Below, one piece after another: positions 1 to 5,364 of a stretch of DNA of 24,540 nucleotides. Location of the stretch: contig CAYXGV010000011.1 of the NCBI GenBank assembly GCA_964464685.1, positions 1-24,540 of the forward strand. The letters run 5' to 3'. The notes beneath the pieces are model-generated. The model was not told where the DNA came from. It worked only from the letters and a program-made list of their open reading frames with translations, and made no database searches. Position numbers and translations under genes: made by a program. How positions within the stretch are numbered: position 1 is the stretch's first letter; each line of letters starts with the position of its first letter. The DNA is from JABIBU01 sp964464685. Lineage in GTDB: Bacteria > Patescibacteriota > Patescibacteriia > Magasanikbacterales > UBA922.

Positions 1-9
1 AAGGAATAA

Positions 10-160
10 GCCCCGGAGGGGCGACACAAACATGAAGTATTTTAATTTTCTAATGTTATGTCATCCCTCTGGGACTTTTGGAATATTTTTGTATATTCCA
101 GGCACTAAAGTGTCTGGTCTGCCTACCGGCAGGCAGGCTATTATCTGTCGCCCTTTCTAA
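10..160. repeat. Upstream intergenic block with nested inverted repeats
   Basis: No gene is supported before 282. The stretch holds a GCCCC-GGA-GGGGC hairpin (10-22), a hairpin with 7-bp arms at about 80-99, and a near-palindrome TGCCTACCGGCAGGCA (120-135). Outer 8-bp arms GGGCGACA (19-26) and TGTCGCCC (146-153) enclose the last two. The GCCTACCGGC core recurs inside xth (2167-2176, minus strand). A 42-codon open frame at 32-160 has no SD and runs through the repeats, so I do not call it a gene. Confidence 0.5.
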
Positions 161-216
161 AAGTTCAAGCTTTCAATGCAACACTTTGTGTATAACTTCA
201 TTCGGGGCTTGAAAGG

Positions 217-245
217 TTGACAAAAGTATAATAATAATATATTCT
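217..245 (+). promoter_or_regulatory. Sigma-70-type promoter of orphan gene 1
   Basis: TTGACA (217-222), a 17-bp spacer and TATTCT (240-245). The 11-mer TTGACAAAAGT is shared exactly with the promoter of the next cassette (637-647), which suggests the two units share an origin. Confidence 0.7.
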
Positions 246-281
246 AGTTTTGTATCTCAACTCTATTTGGAGGGTATTGTC

Positions 282-539
282 ATGGGTGTATACAAGGTCG
301 ATGCTTCAGGAGGATGTGCCACCTATGTGGCAGAGTACGGTCGGTATGCCGACAGTCTCGACATGCCAGAAGACGAGCGTCGGAAGTGGAAGGAAGGTTT
401 TGGACTTTTGCCTAGGGATAGGCAGTTCAGTATCCTGATGGGGATCTGGCAGGATCAACAACAAAGGGAATCGGATGCTTTTGGTGTGTGCCAAGAAGGT
501 CTCGGGGTTTTGGGGCCTGGCATCCCAGGTGGGAAATAA
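282..539 (+). CDS. Orphan 85-residue soluble protein (cassette gene 1)
   Basis: I do not recognise the family. The ATG at 282 is chosen because GGAGGG (269-274) lies at ideal SD distance. A TTG at 267 in the same frame would overlap that SD. The product is hydrophilic, with two cysteines (C12, C70), a charged middle (residues 29-38) and a Gly/Pro-rich tail ending PGGK. There is no signal peptide or membrane segment. The gene stands alone: its own promoter is at 217-245, and a structured 3' element and terminator follow from 554. It is visibly GC-richer than the housekeeping genes, and its strong SD is unlike theirs. Together these suggest an accessory, possibly transferred gene. That it is coding rests on the promoter, SD and terminator layout, not on homology. 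Confidence 0.6.
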   Translation: MGVYKVDASGGCATYVAEYGRYADSLDMPEDERRKWKEGFGLLPRDRQFSILMGIWQDQQQRESDAFGVCQEGLGVLGPGIPGGK

Positions 540-553
540 CATTCATTTACTAA

Positions 554-610
554 GGGGGATTTTCCCCCGACTGACCTCGACACACGAGCATCAGTCGGGG
601 CAGTTTCAAA
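554..610 (+). other. Structured 3' element, copy 1
   Basis: Starting 14 nt after the stop codon: hairpin GGGGG/CCCCC (554-558/564-568), then CCCGACTGA (566-574) pairing with TCAGTCGGG (591-599). The second helix caps an inner hairpin CTCG-ACACA-CGAG (576-588). The single-stranded tail GCAGTTTCAAAG follows. The first and second helices share three C residues, so they may be alternative folds. Copy 2 (1477-1534) keeps every helix with compensatory changes. Function is unknown. Confidence 0.7.
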
Positions 611-611
611 G

Positions 612-633
612 ACGATCTATTAAGGTCGTTTTT
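612..633 (+). terminator. Rho-independent terminator of cassette 1
   Basis: ACGATC (612-617) pairs with GGTCGT (624-629), including one G-U pair, and runs into TTTTT. It lies directly downstream of the structured element. Confidence 0.75.
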
Positions 634-636
634 GTA

Positions 637-665
637 TTGACAAAAGTCATAAAAAAATGTATGTT
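637..665 (+). promoter_or_regulatory. Promoter of cassette gene 2
   Basis: TTGACA (637-642), 17-bp spacer, TATGTT (660-665), starting 3 nt after the preceding T-run. The predicted transcription start is near 672. This leaves a leader of about 95 nt before the ATG at 767, with a hairpin GTCGAG-ATATT-CTCGAC (675-691) and the direct repeat GGTACGCC at 700-707 and 737-744. Confidence 0.65.
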
Positions 666-672
666 ATATGTG

Positions 673-774
673 ATGTCGAGATATTCTCGACTGAATGCTG
701 GTACGCCTTACACCATAGCAAGGTGCGATGGTACAAGGTACGCCGGAATTGTTATGAGGTGTGAAGATGAGTAA
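673..774 (+). CDS. Possible 33-codon leader ORF overlapping cassette gene 2
   Basis: The ATG at 673 lies about one base after the predicted start site of the promoter at 637-665, so the ORF would be leaderless. It has no SD. It runs to a TAA at 772-774, which is 8 bases past the ATG of the next gene (767), a layout that could couple translation. The peptide starts MSRYSRLNAGT and ends RCEDE. It overlaps the leader hairpin and the GGTACGCC repeats, so the open frame may be a by-product of structured leader sequence. Confidence 0.25.
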   Translation: MSRYSRLNAGTPYTIARCDGTRYAGIVMRCEDE

Positions 775-1456
775 GAAAGACGGGGTGGTTAGTCAATTGA
801 GTCGTGGGGCCGGGTTGGTTAAGGTGGTCATCAACGCGGCTGAGATGGTGGGAGGTAATGAAGACTTGGTATTTCTCAATCTCTTCAAGGCCGACCCTCT
901 TTTCTTGGGCGATGTAGGCAGGATTGTGTTGAAACAAGCGAGAGTAGCATATTATCCAGCACCGTCTGAGTTTTTGTGTCCAGACAGGATACCTGAAGGT
1001 TTTATGGTTTATGTTGATGCAGCACCGACCGGTCATGACATCAAGGATCTTTGGAGTGTGCACCCCAATTGTCTTATGCCGGAAAAGGGGCCAATTGAGG
1101 GCTGGGCTTTCATAGGTAAAGCTAGGGATCTCGGCTCCAAGTATGGGTTGGTTGACGCGGACAGGTGGTTGAAGGAGGGTCAATTGCCAACTGAACCGAT
1201 AGCATGGTGTCGAAGTATTGTTCTTACCGGGACAGTTCTTGTTGAGAAAGGGACTGGTGAGGTGTTTATCCCGGTATTGTACTACGACAACCAGCCCAGT
1301 TGTGTGCATGAACATGGATGGAGGATACGTGTCAAACGGAATCAGGATGTTTATTGTGAACCATGGGACGAGAGTGACGAGGTCTTGGTGCGTTTGAACA
1401 AGATACCTCGGGTAGACGAAATCTTGATGTGTTCATCTGACGCTTCTCAAGGATAG
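767..1456 (+). CDS. Orphan 229-residue soluble protein (cassette gene 2)
   Basis: I do not recognise the family. The ATG at 767 is preferred over the in-frame GTG at 761 because GAGGTG (755-760) gives an SD with 6-nt spacing. The 229-residue product starts MSKKDGVV. It has no signal peptide or transmembrane segment and is rich in Trp and Pro. Its second half looks like beta-rich globular sequence (around residues 137-162 and 175-190). Like cassette gene 1 it is a single-gene unit with its own promoter, a long leader, and a homologous 3' element and terminator (1477-1558). Its base composition is also GC-richer than the core genes. A 187-codon minus-strand frame lies opposite it but has no start signal. 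The role is unknown; a mobile or rapidly exchanged accessory cassette is my inference. Confidence 0.65.
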   Translation: MSKKDGVVSQLSRGAGLVKVVINAAEMVGGNEDLVFLNLFKADPLFLGDVGRIVLKQARVAYYPAPSEFLCPDRIPEGFMVYVDAAPTGHDIKDLWSVHPNCLMPEKGPIEGWAFIGKARDLGSKYGLVDADRWLKEGQLPTEPIAWCRSIVLTGTVLVEKGTGEVFIPVLYYDNQPSCVHEHGWRIRVKRNQDVYCEPWDESDEVLVRLNKIPRVDEILMCSSDASQG

Positions 1457-1476
1457 ACAAGTTCTTTTGTAATCAA

Positions 1477-1534
1477 GGAGGAATTTCCCTCCCGACTGTC
1501 TTGACTCTCAAGAACCAGTCGGGACAGTTGCAAA
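1477..1534 (+). other. Structured 3' element, copy 2
   Basis: Homologous to 554-610. Hairpin GGAGG/CCTCC (1477-1481/1488-1492), then CCCGACTG (1491-1498) with CAGTCGGG (1516-1523), which caps an inner hairpin CTTG-ACTCT-CAAG (1500-1512). The tail is ACAGTTGCAAAG. Relative to copy 1, the first hairpin swaps a G-C pair for A-T and the inner hairpin swaps C-G for T-A. Base pairing is therefore conserved while sequence changes. Confidence 0.7.
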
Positions 1535-1535
1535 G

Positions 1536-1558
1536 ATCCCGAATTCATCGGGATTTTT
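1536..1558 (+). terminator. Rho-independent terminator of cassette 2
   Basis: Perfect 7-bp stem ATCCCGA (1536-1542)/TCGGGAT (1548-1554) followed by TTTTT. The stem sequence is unrelated to that of the cassette 1 terminator, but its position relative to the structured element is the same. Confidence 0.85.
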
Positions 1559-1606
1559 GTGTTGAAAATCGTGTCGTGTTGTGTGGGTCGTGTGTCGTGA
1601 ATAAAG

Positions 1607-1654
1607 GGATCCTTCGATTCGCCCTCACGCGAGTTCGGACTCACTCAGGATGAC
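1607..1654. repeat. GATCC...GGATGAC fold-back repeat, copy C1
   Basis: Starts GGATCCTTCG and ends CTCAGGATGAC. It belongs to the same family as the elements at 5296-5354, 6340-6395, 6452-6511, 15474-15530 and 15583-15622. On the minus strand its end overlaps the 3' end of xth and supplies that gene's last codons and TGA stop. Confidence 0.6.
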
Positions 1655-2466
1655 AATGTGATTGTCACCGGACAATGATCCGAACCCTCTACACTATCCC
1701 AAATTTCCGCTTTTTGTATTTTATTTTTTAGTCGTTTGCTGACACAAAAATAATCAATCCGCCAGCCAACATTTTTTTGTCTGGCGTTTGAACGATATGA
1801 CCACCAAGAATATTGGATTTTTTTGGGATGAAGAAACCTAAAAGTATCAATAAAACCAGCTGATAAAAATTTTGTCATCCATTTGCGTTCCTCGGGATGA
1901 AAGCCAGCTTCACCATCATTTTCTTTTGGTCGGGCCAAGTCAATTTCTTCGTGAGCGACATTGTAATCGCCGGTTAAAATTACCGGTTTTTTTTGGTCTA
2001 GTTTTTTTATATATTTCAAAAGTGCTTCATCAAATTCAATTTTGAAATCAAGCCGGGATAAATCACCACGAGTATTGGGAAAATAAGTATTTATTAAATA
2101 AAATTTTGGAAATTCTAAAGTTTGGATCCGACCCTCTTCATCTCCACCCAAGGCGGATCCCTGCCCGCCGGTAGGCACGGCGTCTGGGTCGGAATATTTT
2201 TTAATTTTAATTCCAGTAATATATTTTGGTTTTAATTTTAAATCTTCCCTAACAAAAATTGCGGTACCTGCATAGCCGGGACGTTTGGCTGAGTTCCAGT
2301 ATTCAGTATAGTCAGGAAAATTAAGTTTAGCTTTTTCTTTCGCGTCATTACTAATTTTTACTTCTTGTAAACAAATAATATCTGGTTTTTTGGCAAGCAA
2401 AAATTCCGCAAATCCCTTGCGAATTACAGCACGAATACCGTTGACGTTCCAAGAAAGTAATAACAT
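1645..2466 (-). CDS. xth: Exodeoxyribonuclease III (AP endonuclease)
   Basis: Mg-dependent DNA repair enzyme that incises 5' to abasic sites and has 3'-phosphatase/3'-5' exonuclease activity. The 273-residue product carries the family signature: WNVNG (N7), LQEVKIS (E35), GDYNVAH (D167, N169), WRIDYF (D238) and the C-terminal SDHCPV (D263, H264). All expected catalytic residues are present. Most family members are about 250-268 residues. The excess is explained by a loop at residues 92-108, rich in Gly, Ala, Pro and Asp, encoded by an inserted palindromic repeat (2145-2193). The last codons and TGA lie in another repeat (1607-1654). No SD precedes the ATG. The gene is divergent from the acidic protein at 2664 and has no obvious operon partner. 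Confidence 0.95.
   Translation of the reverse strand: MLLLSWNVNGIRAVIRKGFAEFLLAKKPDIICLQEVKISNDAKEKAKLNFPDYTEYWNSAKRPGYAGTAIFVREDLKLKPKYITGIKIKKYSDPDAVPTGGQGSALGGDEEGRIQTLEFPKFYLINTYFPNTRGDLSRLDFKIEFDEALLKYIKKLDQKKPVILTGDYNVAHEEIDLARPKENDGEAGFHPEERKWMTKFLSAGFIDTFRFLHPKKIQYSWWSYRSNARQKNVGWRIDYFCVSKRLKNKIQKAEIWDSVEGSDHCPVTITLSS
2123..2194. repeat. Palindromic repeat inserted in frame inside xth
   Basis: TCCGACCC near 2126 and GGGTCGGA near 2187 are inverted copies bracketing a core whose minus strand reads GTGCCTACCGGCGGGCAG. That core is nearly the same as the intergenic palindrome at 119-136. Both are read in the same frame (LPTGRQ there, VPTGGQ in xth). The encoded residues 92-108 fall between conserved strands of the exonuclease fold. 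Confidence 0.65.
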
Positions 2467-2468
2467 AT

Positions 2469-2583
2469 CAGATAACAGTTAGCAAATAACAGATAATATA
2501 TAATTAAATTACATTAGGTAATATACCAGAGATTTTAAATATTTTCAATCAAATGTTATCTGCTATCCGTTAATTGATAACTG
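2469..2583. repeat. Inverted repeat between xth and the acidic-protein gene
   Basis: Arms at 2469-2496 and 2556-2583 match at 20 of 28 positions as an inverted repeat. They are built from a CAGATAAC/GTTATCTG theme around an AT-rich centre. The element fills most of the 197-bp divergent gap. It does not resemble the arms of the other fold-back families here. Confidence 0.55.
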
Positions 2584-2588
2584 AAGAT

Positions 2589-2636
2589 TTATCCACACCC
2601 ACTTCCTCTTGCAATATAGTTTAAATATGGTATATT
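2589..2636 (+). promoter_or_regulatory. Promoter of the acidic-protein gene with a DnaA-box-like site
   Basis: TTGCAA (2609-2614), 16-bp spacer, TATATT (2631-2636), 27 nt before the ATG. TTATCCACA at 2589-2597 is a perfect consensus DnaA box just upstream. Three more TTATNCACA sites occur in this window, all intergenic (187-195, 11221-11229, 22366-22374). Confidence 0.5.
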
Positions 2637-2663
2637 TTTACTAATAAAAAATAAATAAAAAAT

Positions 2664-3005
2664 ATGTCAGAAGATAAATACGAAAAAACCAAGGAGACGG
2701 TTTTGGCTCACATTCAACAACTTTTTGAAGAGTTGGAAGAAGATATGGCCATGTCTCACCAGGAAAAATATGCCATGCTAGAAGATGCCTTTGAGAGCGC
2801 TTCAGATGAGGATGAGCTCAGGGTGGCATTTGAACGTTGGTATGCGGATCATGCCGAAGATTTGAAGTTAGAATATAACACTGATGAACTTTGGGATCAG
2901 GCCATGAGCGGTGGTATAGAATATGATGAATATATTGCTGAAAAAGATGAAATTGATAGTTTGGACACAGAAAATATTGCTGATGAAGAAGAGGAAGTCC
3001 TCTAA
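2664..3005 (+). CDS. Conserved-looking acidic hypothetical protein, 113 residues
   Basis: I do not recognise a named family. The product is strongly acidic, mostly predicted helical, with no cysteine, signal peptide or membrane segment. It ends in a Glu/Asp-rich tail (residues 105-113, containing EEEEV). Runs such as IQQLFEELEEDMAM suggest amphipathic helices. The gene is a single unit: a promoter at 2609-2636 and a hairpin terminator at 3030-3050. No SD precedes the ATG, as for the other housekeeping-type genes here. Codon use and AT content match the core genes, so it looks native. A protein- or nucleic-acid-mimic role is conceivable from the charge but is speculation. Confidence 0.75.
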   Translation: MSEDKYEKTKETVLAHIQQLFEELEEDMAMSHQEKYAMLEDAFESASDEDELRVAFERWYADHAEDLKLEYNTDELWDQAMSGGIEYDEYIAEKDEIDSLDTENIADEEEEVL

Positions 3006-3029
3006 AATATCAATACAAAACAAATAAAT

Positions 3030-3050
3030 ATCCCACTTGTAGGGATTTTT
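3030..3050 (+). terminator. Terminator after the acidic-protein gene
   Basis: Stem ATCCC (3030-3034)/GGGAT (3042-3046) followed by a T-run and further T-rich sequence. It separates this gene from the nucleotidyltransferase gene. Confidence 0.7.
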
Positions 3051-3093
3051 ATTTTATGATATAGTATGATGGCTTTATAAGTTAGCCAAATAT

Positions 3094-3876
3094 ATGTCTA
3101 GAATAAGACTTACCATTACTTTGGAACAAAAAATTTTGCGTTATCTTGATTCAATTGTTGATAAGAAAAAAATTCGCAATAGATCCCACGCGATTGAGTA
3201 TGTTCTCAATAAATATTTTAGTCCAAAAATTACTAAAGCTTTAGTTTTGGCTGCTGGTGGCAGTTGTACTGAAAAAGTTTGTAAGGTCATGCAAAAAGTA
3301 GCTGGTCGGCCAGCTTTGCACAATATTGTGGAAAAATTGACCAATTTTGGTATAAAAGAAATAACCATTGTGGTGGGTAGAGGGCAGGAAGAAATAAAAG
3401 ACTATTTTGGTAATGGTGAAAAATTTGGCGTGTCTATTATTTACATTGAACAAAAGAAGCCTGGATCAGGCACAGCCAAAGCTATTTTTTCAGCCAAACA
3501 AAATTTTGATAACCAACCCTTTATTTTGTGGTATGGAGATGTTTGGGCGGATCTTGATTTGAGTGATTTGGCAAGTACCTATTTAAAAGAAAAAAAACCA
3601 GCCACTATGGCACTGACTAGTGTGCGTGAACCTGGTGGTTGGGGAGTGGTTGGTTTGAGCGGTCTGAGTGTAGTTAGTTTGTTGGAAAAACCTGGTAAAG
3701 TTGATCATAATTCTTATTTGATCAATGCTGGAATATATGTGCTAGATCCCAAGCTTTTGGATAATATTAAAAAAGATACTGTTAGTTTTGAAAGAGAAAT
3801 TTTGCCAGATTTGATAAGAGATAATAAGTTATGTGGCCATGTCTTTGCTGGTAAATGGGAGGATATCGGGAATTAA
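3094..3876 (+). CDS. Ribbon-helix-helix/nucleotidyltransferase fusion, C-terminus frameshifted
   Basis: Residues 1-44 read as a ribbon-helix-helix (CopG/Arc-like) DNA-binding domain. Residues 47-260 are a sugar-phosphate nucleotidyltransferase (NTP_transferase) domain with GSGTAKA (124-130) and a metal-site YGDVWAD (147-153). The nucleotide loop is abnormal: LAAGGSCTEKVCKVMQKV (52-69) replaces the usual LAAGxGTRLxP...PK, so the GTR arginine and the conserved prolines are absent. The frame ends at KWEDIGN. In the -1 frame the sequence continues KSLEEVSNRTRI to a TAA at 3912-3914, which matches how this family normally ends (W-x-DIG-x...SL). A one-base deletion near 3874-3879 (run of five A) is therefore likely. 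It may be an inactive or regulatory homologue. There is no SD. Confidence 0.8.
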   Translation: MSRIRLTITLEQKILRYLDSIVDKKKIRNRSHAIEYVLNKYFSPKITKALVLAAGGSCTEKVCKVMQKVAGRPALHNIVEKLTNFGIKEITIVVGRGQEEIKDYFGNGEKFGVSIIYIEQKKPGSGTAKAIFSAKQNFDNQPFILWYGDVWADLDLSDLASTYLKEKKPATMALTSVREPGGWGVVGLSGLSVVSLLEKPGKVDHNSYLINAGIYVLDPKLLDNIKKDTVSFEREILPDLIRDNKLCGHVFAGKWEDIGN

Positions 3877-3901
3877 AAAGTCTTGAAGAGGTAAGTAATA
3901 G

Positions 3902-3940
3902 AACACGGATTTAACGGATTTAACGGATTAGAACAGATTG
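3902..3940. repeat. Short direct repeats ACGGATTTA in the NTase-pfk gap
   Basis: ACGGATTTA occurs twice in tandem (from about 3905), followed by ACGGATTAGAACAGATT. The first copy contains the TAA that would end the -1-frame extension of the upstream nucleotidyltransferase. The rest of the 129-bp gap is AT-rich with no gene. Confidence 0.45.
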
Positions 3941-4005
3941 AATAAAAGTAATAGAGTGATTGGACGTTTTTTGATTATTGGATTATTATTATTTTTAAAT
4001 TTTTT

Positions 4006-5211
4006 ATGTCAGAAAAAAAAGCTAAGGCTTTGATTATACAGGCTGGGGGACCAACAGCGGTGATTAACCAAACTCTGGTTGGGGTGGTACTGGAAGCTAG
4101 AAAGTATCCACAAATTTCAAAAATCTATGGCGCTAAGCATGGGATTGTTGGTGTTGTAAAACAAGACTTCGTTGATTTAACTGATTATCCAGTTGACCAA
4201 TTGGAGCTCATTGCCCAAACACCTAGTTCGGCACTTGGTTCTACGCGTGACAAAGCAGATGAAGAATATTGCAAAAAAATCTTTGCTATTTTAAAAATGC
4301 ATGACATTGAATTTTTGTTTTGGATTGGTGGTAATGATGGAGCATCTAATTGTGGAATTATTAATGCCGCAGCTAAAGCAGATAACTATGAATTGCATGT
4401 TATTCATGTGCCCAAAACTATTGATAATGATTTGTTAGTGACAGATCATTGTCCGGGTTTTGGTTCGGCGGCCAAGTTTGTTGCTAGTGCTTTTGCTGGT
4501 GTTAATTTGGATAACTCGGCTTTGCCGGGTGTGTACATTGGTGTAGTGATGGGACGGCATGCGGGATTTTTGACGGCTGCTTCAGTTTTGGCAAAAAAAT
4601 ATTCAGATGATGGTCCACATCTTATTTATTTACCAGAAAAACCATTTAATATCCATTATTTTGTGCGTGATGTTAAAGAAGTTTATGAAAAATATGGTCG
4701 CTGTGTAGTAGCAGTTTCCGAAGGAATTGTTGATGAAGATGATATGCCAATCGCTCTCAAACTTTCCAAACAAATTGAACGCGATGCTCACGGTAATGTT
4801 CAGTTATCAGGTAGTGGGGTGTTGGGTGATTTGTTGGCAGAAGAAATTAGATCTAAGGCTGAGATCAAACGAGTTAGGGCTGACACTCTAGGTTATTTGC
4901 AAAGATCATTTCTTGGTTGCGTGAGTGAAACAGATGCCAAAGAAGCGCGCGAAGTTGGTCAACAGGCTGTACGTTTTGCCATGAGTGGCGATGTTGATGG
5001 GTCAGTGGTGATGAAACGAAGTGGGGATTATAATATAAATTATGAATTGGTTGAATTGTCCCAAGTTGCTTGTGGCACAAAACCAATGCCAGACGAATTT
5101 ATTGCCGGAACAAACGGAGTCACCTCGGCTTTTATTGATTATGTAAAGCCTTTGGTGGGTGAGTTGTCAGTAGTTGAGAGGTTGGATGCACCGAAGGTGG
5201 AGAAAAAATAA
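4006..5211 (+). CDS. pfp: 6-phosphofructokinase, predicted pyrophosphate-dependent
   Basis: Phosphorylates fructose 6-phosphate to fructose 1,6-bisphosphate, or the reverse; cytosolic, glycolysis. The 401-residue protein has the PFK fold motifs: QAGGPTAVIN (12-21), TPSSALGSTR (72-81), IGGNDGAS (107-114), PKTIDND (136-142), CPGFGSA (149-155) and MGRHAGF (182-188). In PFK families an Asp at the GG(D/N)D position and a Lys in PKTIDND mark the PPi-using enzymes, whereas ATP enzymes have Gly at both places. D111 and K137 therefore predict PPi as phosphoryl donor, which would make the step reversible and ATP-sparing. It is first in a pfk-fba-gap gene series, with repeat-bearing gaps between the genes. 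No SD precedes the ATG. Confidence 0.93.
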   Translation: MSEKKAKALIIQAGGPTAVINQTLVGVVLEARKYPQISKIYGAKHGIVGVVKQDFVDLTDYPVDQLELIAQTPSSALGSTRDKADEEYCKKIFAILKMHDIEFLFWIGGNDGASNCGIINAAAKADNYELHVIHVPKTIDNDLLVTDHCPGFGSAAKFVASAFAGVNLDNSALPGVYIGVVMGRHAGFLTAASVLAKKYSDDGPHLIYLPEKPFNIHYFVRDVKEVYEKYGRCVVAVSEGIVDEDDMPIALKLSKQIERDAHGNVQLSGSGVLGDLLAEEIRSKAEIKRVRADTLGYLQRSFLGCVSETDAKEAREVGQQAVRFAMSGDVDGSVVMKRSGDYNINYELVELSQVACGTKPMPDEFIAGTNGVTSAFIDYVKPLVGELSVVERLDAPKVEKK

Positions 5212-5295
5212 AATCATTGTTATATTGATAATGTAACATATTTAGAAAATAATTTTTATTATAAAAGTTAATTAATTTAAAAAAGATCGAGCTAG

Positions 5296-5354
5296 GAAAG
5301 ATCCCTCGTCGTCAAAATTTTTTGCGAAAAAAATTTCTCCTCGCTCGGGATGAC
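5296..5354. repeat. GATCC...GGATGAC fold-back repeat, copy C2
   Basis: Starts GAAAGATCCCTCGTCG and ends CTCGCTCGGGATGAC. The interior is its own palindrome (AAATTTTTTGCGAAAAAAATTT-like, 5317-5336). Copy C4 has the same ends but a different palindromic interior, so the fold is kept while the arm sequence changes. It ends 10 nt before the fba ATG and will be in the mRNA leader if pfk and fba are cotranscribed. Confidence 0.75.
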
Positions 5355-5364
5355 ATAAAAAAAT

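Noticed and set aside
32..160. 42-codon plus-strand ORF
   Set aside because: No SD, and it runs through three inverted repeats. The LPTGRQ stretch is the palindrome read in one frame.
554..610. Integron attC site
   Set aside because: The fold is suggestive, but I cannot find the attC core boxes (RYYYAAC/GTTRRRY) in matching positions, and no integrase is in the window. Kept only as a hypothesis.
752..1315. 187-codon minus-strand ORF opposite cassette gene 2
   Set aside because: It has no promoter or SD and lies opposite a gene with promoter, SD and terminator. GC-rich sequence makes long antisense frames likely.
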